Assembly (NCBI RefSeq): GCF_041928815.1
Contig: NZ_JBHFEI010000029.1
Coordinates: 1-20,656 of the forward strand
Source of the DNA: JBHFEI01 sp041928815
GTDB lineage: Bacteria > Pseudomonadota > Alphaproteobacteria > Rhizobiales > Rhizobiaceae
DNA: 20,656 nucleotides
Direction: 5' to 3'
How positions within the stretch are numbered: position 1 is the stretch's first letter; each line of letters opens with the position of its first letter. Below are positions 14,911-20,656 of the stretch, piece by piece. Both the position numbers and the translations under genes were made by a program. The notes beneath the pieces were generated by a model. The model was given only the letters and a program-made list of their open reading frames with translations. It did no database searches and was not told where the DNA came from.

Positions 14911-16101
14911 ATGCCGGACAACCGCCCCTTGCGCATCATCCACTGCTTCAGATCGCCGATCGGCGGCATTTTCCGCCATGTCCGGGATCTCGCCGAGGCG
15001 CATGCGCGGGCGGGCCACGAGGTCGGCATCCTTTGCGACAGCACCACGGGCGGCGCCCATGAGGATGCGCTCTTCGACGAGATCCGCCCGCATCTGGCGC
15101 TCGGCCTCGTCCGCCTGCCGATCCACCGGTCCGTCGGTCTCGGAGACCTGACGGCGTTCTGGAGAAGCTACAAGGAAATCAGGAGTTTGAAACCGGATGT
15201 GCTGCACGGGCACGGCGCCAAGGGCGGTGCCGTCGCGCGCATCATCGGTTCCGTGCTGCGGGCGAACAGGTATCGCGTAGCCCGCCTCTATTCGCCGCAT
15301 GGCGGCAGCCTTCACTATGACCGGGGGACGCTGACCGGCCGGGCCGTCTTCTCCATGGAACGGCTGCAGGAACGGGCGACCGACCAGATCGTCTTCGTCT
15401 GCGATTTCGAGCGGCGCACCTACGAGGCGAAGGTCGGCCGGCCGCGCGTGTCGAGCGCGCTCGTCTACAACGGTATCGACGACGGCGAGTTTTCCCGCGT
15501 ACATGCGCGGGCCGGCGCCGTCGACTTCCTCTATATCGGCATGCTGCGCGATCTGAAGGGGCCGGACCTCTTCATCGACGCCTTCGCCCGGACGGAACGG
15601 GCCGTCGGCCGGCCGCTTTCGGCGATGATGATCGGCGACGGTCCGCAGAAGCAGGAATACGAGCAGATGATGCTTGAGCGCGGGCTCGGCCGGCGCATCG
15701 GCATGCTGCCGGCGATGCGCACCCGCGACGCCTTCTCGTTTGCCAACACCGTGGTCGTGCCCTCGCGCGGCGAATCGATGCCCTATATCGTGCTCGAGGC
15801 GCTGGCGGCCGAAAAGCCGCTGATCGCGTCCGCCGTCGGCGGCATTCCCGAAGTGCTCGGCGCGGCAAGCCCCGCACTGGCGCGTCCCTGCGACGCCGCG
15901 TCGCTGGCGGAGATCATGACGCGGTCGATCAATGAGCCGGCTTGGCTGCGCGCCGCGATGCCGGAGCCGCAGGGGTTCCGCGCACGCTTTTGCGCATCGA
16001 CCATGGCGGCCTCGATGCTCGGTCTCTACGAGCGCCTGGCCGACCGGCCCGAGGAAAGGGTGCGGCCCGTCGCCCCCTTCCGCGAGATCGCGCGCTCCTG
16101 A
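14911..16101 (+). CDS. GT4-family glycosyltransferase
   Basis: This 396-residue protein is a retaining GT-B glycosyltransferase of family GT4, acting on the cytoplasmic face to add a sugar to the lipid-linked repeat unit. RIIHCFRSPIGGIFRHVRDLA (starting at residue 8) is the acceptor-side glycine loop, DVLHGHGAKGGAVAR (96-110) and LYSPHGG (126-132) the N-domain core. YIGMLRDLKGPDLFIDAF (208-225) opens the donor domain, and E288/E296 in GESMPYIVLE form the E-x7-E motif. No strong ribosome-binding site is visible before the ATG at 14911. It follows the export gene by 117 bases on the same strand. Donor and acceptor sugars cannot be predicted. Confidence 0.88.
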   Translation: MPDNRPLRIIHCFRSPIGGIFRHVRDLAEAHARAGHEVGILCDSTTGGAHEDALFDEIRPHLALGLVRLPIHRSVGLGDLTAFWRSYKEIRSLKPDVLHGHGAKGGAVARIIGSVLRANRYRVARLYSPHGGSLHYDRGTLTGRAVFSMERLQERATDQIVFVCDFERRTYEAKVGRPRVSSALVYNGIDDGEFSRVHARAGAVDFLYIGMLRDLKGPDLFIDAFARTERAVGRPLSAMMIGDGPQKQEYEQMMLERGLGRRIGMLPAMRTRDAFSFANTVVVPSRGESMPYIVLEALAAEKPLIASAVGGIPEVLGAASPALARPCDAASLAEIMTRSINEPAWLRAAMPEPQGFRARFCASTMAASMLGLYERLADRPEERVRPVAPFREIARS

Positions 16102-16215
16102 GCCGTATCGGGCCATCCAAGACGGCGATGCGGACAAATCGATCCATCGGCTAAAGCGTTTCTTAGGGGCTTTTTGCTATCCGGAAAGGCAGGACGGACC
16201 CTCCGGAATCGCGCC

Positions 16216-17778
16216 ATGAACCACATCGACAAGCCCGAGATCTTCGACACGGACGCCCTCAGGAAAAAGATCACCGAGGTTCGCACGCTGGCGCCCGGCG
16301 AAACGCCGACGGCACGCGAACCGCGCGAGCTCAATCCGCTGGCCAAGCGCATCGCGCAGCAGTTCGGTGCCGAGACCTACAGCCCGGCGATGATCATCGG
16401 CCTGCTGCGGCTCTTCGAGATGACGGCGCTGATCGTGATCGGCTATGCGGTCAACGCAGCCTATGTCGAATACGAGGCCGGGATGTGGGTGCTTTACGGG
16501 GCGATCCTCTTCGGCGGCTCGGCGCTGACGGTCGCCTTCCTGCAGCTCGCCGACACCTACCAGATCCCCTATCTGCGCGCCTGGCGCCGGGCATCGCCGC
16601 GTGTCATCGGCAGCTGGACGCTCGCCTTCGGGGTGATGGCCCTCGTTCTCTTCTTCATGAAGTCCGGCGAGCAGTATTCCCGCGTCTGGTTCGGCAGCTG
16701 GTTCCTCGCCGGCGCCGCCTTCCTCGTCGTCGAACGCGCCGTGATCGCCTATTCGATCCGCCACTGGTCGCGCAACGGCACGATGGAGCGCCGCGCCGTC
16801 ATCGTCGGCGGCGGCCAGCCGGCCAAGGACCTGATCCGCTCGCTCGAACAGCAGGCCGACAACGACATCCGCATCTGCGGCATCTTTGACGACCGCGACG
16901 AGCGGCGCTCGCCCAACATCGTCGCCGGCTACCCGAAGCTCGGCACGGTCGAGGAACTCGTCGATTTCGCCCGCGTCGCCCGCATCGACATGCTGATCAT
17001 CTCCCTGCCGCTGACGGCGGAGGCACGCATCCTCGCCCTTCTCAAGAAGCTCTGGATCCTGCCCGTCGACATCCGGCTCGCCGCCCACGCCAACAACCTG
17101 CGCTTCCGGCCGCGCACCTACTCGCATATCGGCCAGTTGCCGATGCTCGACATCTTCGACCGGCCGATCACCGACTGGGATTCGGTCGCCAAGCGCATCT
17201 TCGACGTCACCTTCAGCCTGATCGCGCTGGCGCTGCTCTGGCCGGTGATGCTCGGCGTGGCGATCGCCGTGAAGGTGACCTCGCCGGGTCCGGCGCTCTT
17301 CATGCAGAAGCGGCACGGCTTCAACAACGAGACGATCAACGTCTACAAGTTCCGCTCGATGTACACGCATCTGAGCGACCCAACCGCGCGCAATGCCGTG
17401 ACCAAGGGCGATCCGCGCGTCACCCCCGTCGGCCGCTTCATCCGCAAGTCCTCGCTCGACGAACTGCCGCAGCTCTTCAACGTGCTGAAGGGCGAACTGT
17501 CGCTCGTCGGCCCGCGCCCCCACGCCGTGCTCGCCCAGACGCAGAACCGCAACTATTCCGACGTCGTCGAAGGCTATTTCGCCCGCCACCGCGTCAAGCC
17601 GGGCGTCACCGGCTGGGCGCAGATCAACGGCTGGCGCGGCGAGATCGACCATGACGACAAGATCAAGTACCGCACTGCCTTCGACCTCTATTACATCGAG
17701 AACTGGTCGGTCTTCTTCGATCTCAAGATCCTGTTCCTGACGCCGATCCGGCTGCTCAACACGGAAAACGCCTATTGA
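16216..17778 (+). CDS. Initiating sugar-phosphate transferase (WcaJ/ExoY type)
   Basis: This 520-residue protein is a polyisoprenyl-phosphate hexose-1-phosphate transferase that starts repeat-unit synthesis by moving a sugar phosphate onto undecaprenyl phosphate. It has four membrane helices (about 59-80, 88-110, 130-148, 159-178), a cytoplasmic Rossmann-like domain (AVIVGGGQPAKDLI, 194-207), a re-entrant hydrophobic segment (about 332-353) and the catalytic domain with KFRSMY (378-383), D415-E416 in SSLDELPQLFNVLKGELSL, and VGPRPHA (431-437). The first sugar is probably glucose or galactose by analogy, not proven. The ATG at 16216 is preferred to an upstream in-frame TTG. The 114-bp gap before it holds no gene. 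The stop overlaps the next start by 4 nt. Confidence 0.92.
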   Translation: MNHIDKPEIFDTDALRKKITEVRTLAPGETPTAREPRELNPLAKRIAQQFGAETYSPAMIIGLLRLFEMTALIVIGYAVNAAYVEYEAGMWVLYGAILFGGSALTVAFLQLADTYQIPYLRAWRRASPRVIGSWTLAFGVMALVLFFMKSGEQYSRVWFGSWFLAGAAFLVVERAVIAYSIRHWSRNGTMERRAVIVGGGQPAKDLIRSLEQQADNDIRICGIFDDRDERRSPNIVAGYPKLGTVEELVDFARVARIDMLIISLPLTAEARILALLKKLWILPVDIRLAAHANNLRFRPRTYSHIGQLPMLDIFDRPITDWDSVAKRIFDVTFSLIALALLWPVMLGVAIAVKVTSPGPALFMQKRHGFNNETINVYKFRSMYTHLSDPTARNAVTKGDPRVTPVGRFIRKSSLDELPQLFNVLKGELSLVGPRPHAVLAQTQNRNYSDVVEGYFARHRVKPGVTGWAQINGWRGEIDHDDKIKYRTAFDLYYIENWSVFFDLKILFLTPIRLLNTENAY

Positions 17779-19034
17779 GCGGCCTCCACACCCCGCTCTC
17801 GACCGCCCCGCCGGCCTTCCTGCCGCAGCGCGCGGCGATCGCGCTCGCCGGCTCGGCGCTCGTCACCGTCGGCGTGTTCCTGTCCGGCTTCGTCATCGCC
17901 GAGCCCGCGCCCTACGAACTGTTCATGGCGGGGCTGATCGGCCTCTGGGCGCTCTTCGGCCTGAGGATCTCCCGCAACGTCGCGCCGCTCCTCGTCCTGC
18001 TGATCCTGTTCATGACCGGGGGCATCCTGTCGCTGACGGTGATGGAGGACATGGCGGGCGGGCCGATGTACATGGCCGTGTCCGGCTTCCTCGTGCTGAC
18101 CTCGGTCTTCTACGCCGCGATCATCGAGGACCGGCACCAGCGCCTGCCGCTGATCTTCAACGCCTGGGCCTTCGCCGGGGTGATCACTTCCCTTCTCGGC
18201 ATCCTCGGCTATTTCAACGCCATTCCCGGCGGCGCGGCCTTCACGCTCTACGACCGCGCCAAAGGCGCCTTCCAGGATCCGAACGTCTTCGGCCCCTTCC
18301 TCGTGGCGCCTTCGATGTATCTCGTCCACGGCCTGCTGACCGGCCGGATCGCGACGGCCGCGCCCAAGGCGCTCGGCGTCTTCATCATGGCGCTCGGCGT
18401 GTTCCTCTCCTTCTCGCGCGCGGCCTGGGCGCTCTACCTCTTCTGCATCGCCGCCATGGTGCTCGTCATGCTGATCAGGGAGAGAACCGGCGCCTTCCGC
18501 CTGAAGATCCTGACGCTGTCGATCGGCGGGGCGATGGCGATGGTGGTGGCGCTTGTCGTCGCGCTGCAGTTCGAGCAGGTCTCCAGCCTTTTTTCGAGCC
18601 GCACGCAGCTCGTCCAGGAGTATGACGGCGGCCATCTCGGCCGGTTCGAGCGCCATCGCCTCGGCTTCCTTCAGGCGATGGAACAGCCGCTCGGCATCGG
18701 CCCGATGGTGTTCAGCACGATCTATCCCGAGGACGAGCACAATATCTGGCTGAAATCGCTGACGAGCTACGGTTGGCTCGGCTTCCTCTCCTATTTCACG
18801 CTGATCCTCTGGACGATCGCGATGGGGTTCCGCTTCCTGCTGCTCGCCCGCCCCTGGCAGCCTTTCCTGATGATCGCCTGGATCGCGCTCATCGGCCACA
18901 CCGCCATCGGCACCGTGATCGACACGGACCACTGGCGGCATTTCTTCCTCATTCTCGGCATCGTCTGGGGATGCGGCGCGCTCGAATACCGCCACCGCAC
19001 CGCCCTGCGCCGGTCCGGAGCCTCGGCATCGTGA
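17775..19034 (+). CDS. Wzy-type O-antigen polymerase/ligase family protein
   Basis: This 419-residue protein has about ten hydrophobic helices and the Wzy_C (O-antigen ligase) family pattern. KGAFQDPNVFGPFL (residues 163-176) and FLSFSRAAW (210-218) are the conserved segments before the large periplasmic loop (about 266-330), which has GRFERHRLG, QPLGIGP and EDEHNIWL. In this context it most likely polymerises repeat units in the periplasm (Wzy); WaaL-type ligases share the fold, so ligase is the alternative. The start is TTG at 17775, overlapping the TGA of the transferase gene as TTGA, so translation is probably coupled. The next gene starts in its stop codon (GTGA). Confidence 0.87.
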   Translation: MSGLHTPLSTAPPAFLPQRAAIALAGSALVTVGVFLSGFVIAEPAPYELFMAGLIGLWALFGLRISRNVAPLLVLLILFMTGGILSLTVMEDMAGGPMYMAVSGFLVLTSVFYAAIIEDRHQRLPLIFNAWAFAGVITSLLGILGYFNAIPGGAAFTLYDRAKGAFQDPNVFGPFLVAPSMYLVHGLLTGRIATAAPKALGVFIMALGVFLSFSRAAWALYLFCIAAMVLVMLIRERTGAFRLKILTLSIGGAMAMVVALVVALQFEQVSSLFSSRTQLVQEYDGGHLGRFERHRLGFLQAMEQPLGIGPMVFSTIYPEDEHNIWLKSLTSYGWLGFLSYFTLILWTIAMGFRFLLLARPWQPFLMIAWIALIGHTAIGTVIDTDHWRHFFLILGIVWGCGALEYRHRTALRRSGASAS

Positions 19035-20197
19035 GTGTCCCTTCTCCGCCGCAGGCCGGCCGCCCTCTGCGCATCCTCGAAGTGCTGGAACCGTCCGGTG
19101 GCGGCTCGGGCCGCCATTTCCTCGATCTCTGCCGCGCGCTCGCCGCACGCGGGCATCATGTCGAGGCGATCTATTCGCCGCTGCGCGCCGAGCCCCGCTT
19201 CGTCACCGAACTGGAGGCGATCGGCCTTGCGCGGGTCCATGCCGTTGCGATGGCAAGGTCTCCCGGCCCGTCCGATCTCCCCGCCTTTCTCGCCATCCGC
19301 CGCATCCTCGGCCCGCAAGGCCGCTTCGACATCGTCCACGGCCACAGTTCCAAAGCCGGCGCGCTGACGCGGCTGCGCCTGCCCGGCGTAAAGGGACCGG
19401 GTCGCGTCTACACGCCCCACGCCTTCCGCACGCTCGACCCGACGCTCGGGCGCGGCGGCCGGCTGGTCTATGGCGCGATCGAGGGGTTGCTCGGCCGCTT
19501 CTTCACCGGAACGCTGATCGCCGTCTCAGGGGATGAATACAGCCATGCCCTTGGCCTCGGCATCCCGGAACGGCGCCTCCGCCTCGTCGTCAACGGCGTG
19601 GAGACGCCGCCCGTTGCGCAGGCGGAAGCGATCCGGGCCGCGTTGAACCTTCCTCCCGATGCCTTCCTGTTCGGCTTCGTCGGCCGGCTCTCCGCGCAGA
19701 AGGCGCCCGAACGGCTGATCGGCGCCTTCAGCCAGGTGGCCGCAATTATTCCGCAGGCCCATCTGCTGATGGTGGGCTCAGGGGAACTCGAACCGGCGCT
19801 GCGCCGGCAAATCGCCGCCTCATCCGCCGCGGGCCGGATCCACCTGACCGACACCCATTCGGGACCGGAGGCCATTCCCACCATCGACGCGCTGGTGATG
19901 CCGAGCCGCTACGAAGCGATGTCCTACGTGATGCTCGAGGCCGCCGCCGCCGGCAAACCGATCGTCGCCACCGCCATCGGCGGCGCCTCGACTGTGATAG
20001 AAGCGGGGGTAAACGGGCTGATCGTCGACAATTCTGACGACCTGACCGCGCTCGCCTCGGCCATGAAAAGGGTCGCAGAGGAGCCGCTCCGCAGCGCGAT
20101 GGCACGGGCTGCGCAGGCACGCCGCGACCGCTGGTCGCTCGACGTCATGGTCGACAGGACGGAGGCGGTCTATCGCGCCCTCGCCGGCGAGCGCTGA
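19031..20197 (+). CDS. GT4-family glycosyltransferase (second)
   Basis: This 388-residue protein is a second GT-B, GT4-type glycosyltransferase. RILEVLEPSGGGSGRHFLDL (residues 14-33) is the acceptor-side loop, FDIVHGHSSKAGALTRLR (99-116) and VYTPHAF (126-132) align by eye with the equivalent blocks of the first GT4 in this locus. FGFVGRLSAQKAPERLI (214-230) opens the donor domain, and E295/E303 in YEAMSYVMLE form the E-x7-E motif. The start is GTG at 19031, overlapping the polymerase stop as GTGA; a long upstream extension of the frame is antisense-like noise across the polymerase gene. It is the last gene of the apparent operon. Confidence 0.88.
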   Translation: MSVPSPPQAGRPLRILEVLEPSGGGSGRHFLDLCRALAARGHHVEAIYSPLRAEPRFVTELEAIGLARVHAVAMARSPGPSDLPAFLAIRRILGPQGRFDIVHGHSSKAGALTRLRLPGVKGPGRVYTPHAFRTLDPTLGRGGRLVYGAIEGLLGRFFTGTLIAVSGDEYSHALGLGIPERRLRLVVNGVETPPVAQAEAIRAALNLPPDAFLFGFVGRLSAQKAPERLIGAFSQVAAIIPQAHLLMVGSGELEPALRRQIAASSAAGRIHLTDTHSGPEAIPTIDALVMPSRYEAMSYVMLEAAAAGKPIVATAIGGASTVIEAGVNGLIVDNSDDLTALASAMKRVAEEPLRSAMARAAQARRDRWSLDVMVDRTEAVYRALAGER

Positions 20198-20219
20198 CCG
20201 GACGCGAATTTGTGTCCGG
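20198..20219 (+). repeat. Hairpin directly after the last polysaccharide gene
   Basis: CCGGACGC (20198-20205) pairs with GTGTCCGG (20212-20219), including one G-T pair, around a GAATTT loop. It begins at the base after the stop codon. No T-run follows, so it is at best a weak or factor-dependent terminator for the operon. Confidence 0.35.
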
Positions 20220-20235
20220 CAACCGAAATCAGGGC

Positions 20236-20264
20236 TTGCGCCCAGAGACCGGTTTCTGTAGGTG
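20236..20264 (+). promoter_or_regulatory. Candidate tRNA-Pro promoter
   Basis: TTGCGC (20236-20241) and TAGGTG (20259-20264) are 17 bp apart and place the start site a few bases before the mature tRNA 5' end. The -10 box is a poor match, so confidence is low. Confidence 0.35.
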
Positions 20265-20275
20265 TCTCGTCAATT

Positions 20276-20352
<77 letters not shown>

Positions 20353-20357
20353 TAAAA

Positions 20358-20570
20358 TCAAACGCTTAGGCGATACTTCTCAGCTCCCTCAGACCTTGAG
20401 TCGCCACGGGGGCAGGTAATAAAAGCTATCTCCCGGAATGAAAAATATAGGTACGCCTCTGGGAGGTATCCGAAAACCTCCACCGCTCCGACCTGACCGT
20501 TCTTGAGCGAAACGAGCACGTCGCTGAATGGATCCAGCGGGTGGAGGACAGGCTTGGGGTCGAAACCCAA
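20358..20570 (-). pseudogene. Unrecognised reading frame, probably 5'-truncated
   Basis: Seventy codons ending in a TGA at 20360-20358, six bases from the tRNA. Most of the first forty codons end in G or C, as in coding DNA here, and the translation (for example SLKNGQVGAVEVFGYLPEAY) looks protein-like. There is no ATG: the frame begins at a TTG directly after an in-frame TGA (20573-20571), with no ribosome-binding site. The simplest reading is the C-terminal remnant of a host gene cut by the insertion element that seems to begin just beyond. It could also be chance. Family unknown. Confidence 0.3.
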
Positions 20571-20630
20571 TCAAACAGGTGATGTTGCTTATCCATGATT
20601 CATTACCTGCGGAGGCAGGAGTGTTTGAGC

Positions 20631-20656
20631 ATGGCAGGTGAATTCTGGCTTGATGA
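20631..20656 (+). CDS. 5' end of a probable IS5-like transposase (partial)
   Basis: ATG at 20631 opens a frame reading MAGEFWLD before the window ends. Many IS5-family transposases begin with a short M-x-x-x-F-W-L-x-D segment, so this is probably the start of one. AGGAG at 20617-20621 lies 9 bases upstream, a good ribosome-binding site. It is partly paired in a 5-bp stem (CCTGC 20606-20610 with GCAGG 20615-20619), as seen in some insertion elements that limit expression from outside transcripts. Only eight residues are visible, so the family call is tentative and the left end of the element is not located. Confidence 0.42.

Noticed and set aside
16150..16176. Possible terminator before the initiating transferase gene
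   Set aside because: AAAGC/GCTTT gives only a 5-bp stem with an 11-base loop ahead of a T-run; too weak to call.
16177..17652. Minus-strand frame of 491 codons opposite the initiating transferase
   Set aside because: Antisense shadow; the plus strand encodes an unmistakable sugar-phosphate transferase.
17772..19148. Minus-strand frame of 458 codons opposite the polymerase
   Set aside because: Almost entirely D/E/R/A/G/H residues with no hydrophobic core, as expected for an antisense frame.

Overview
The window looks like chromosomal DNA from a high-GC alphaproteobacterium, most likely of the order Hyphomicrobiales (Rhizobiales). The basis is the close resemblance of the L13 and S9 proteins to rhizobial ones, a Cox15/CtaA-type heme A synthase, a short (type 2) ArgC, a DUF2842 protein, and a gene order (metY, CoA-binding protein, thioesterase, rplM-rpsI, speB, argC, ctaA, DUF2842, then polysaccharide genes) that I recall as broadly conserved in Rhizobiaceae. 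Genus and species cannot be fixed by reading alone.

Layout. Positions 1-1070 are clearly less GC-rich. They hold at most the 3' end of an unrecognised gene (1-126), a strong hairpin and no convincing gene. Positions 1071-4644 carry metY and a CoA-binding protein on the minus strand, then a hot-dog thioesterase and the ribosomal operon rplM-rpsI on the plus strand; rplM-rpsI has a clear promoter and a clear terminator. Positions 4738-9289 carry an ExoZ-like membrane acyltransferase (minus), agmatinase speB and argC (plus), and heme A synthase ctaA (minus). Positions 9511-10503 hold a DUF2842 membrane protein and a metallophosphoesterase.

Positions 10625-20197 form a polysaccharide synthesis and export locus: a CelD/BcsL-type acyltransferase, a Wzz/GumC-type co-polymerase with a decayed tyrosine-kinase domain (minus strand), a short Wza-type export lipoprotein, a GT4 glycosyltransferase, a WcaJ/ExoY-type initiating sugar-phosphate transferase, a Wzy-type polymerase and a second GT4 glycosyltransferase. 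The last three are joined by 4-nt start/stop overlaps or a short gap and are probably one transcript. This is most of a Wzx/Wzy-dependent pathway: lipid-linked initiation, chain building, periplasmic polymerisation, and length control coupled to export. No Wzx flippase lies in the window. The divergent wzz/wza promoter region has an identical 15-bp element about 53-55 bp before each start codon, in the same orientation relative to each gene. It is the most striking regulatory signal here.

The right end holds tRNA-Pro(GGG), then an apparently truncated reading frame, then the first codons of a probable IS5-like transposase. The window therefore ends at a mobile-element insertion beside a tRNA gene. 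I found no CRISPR array and no clearly new defence or mobile system. The interesting material is in the polysaccharide locus and its regulation, the rplM leader and the two low-GC ends.
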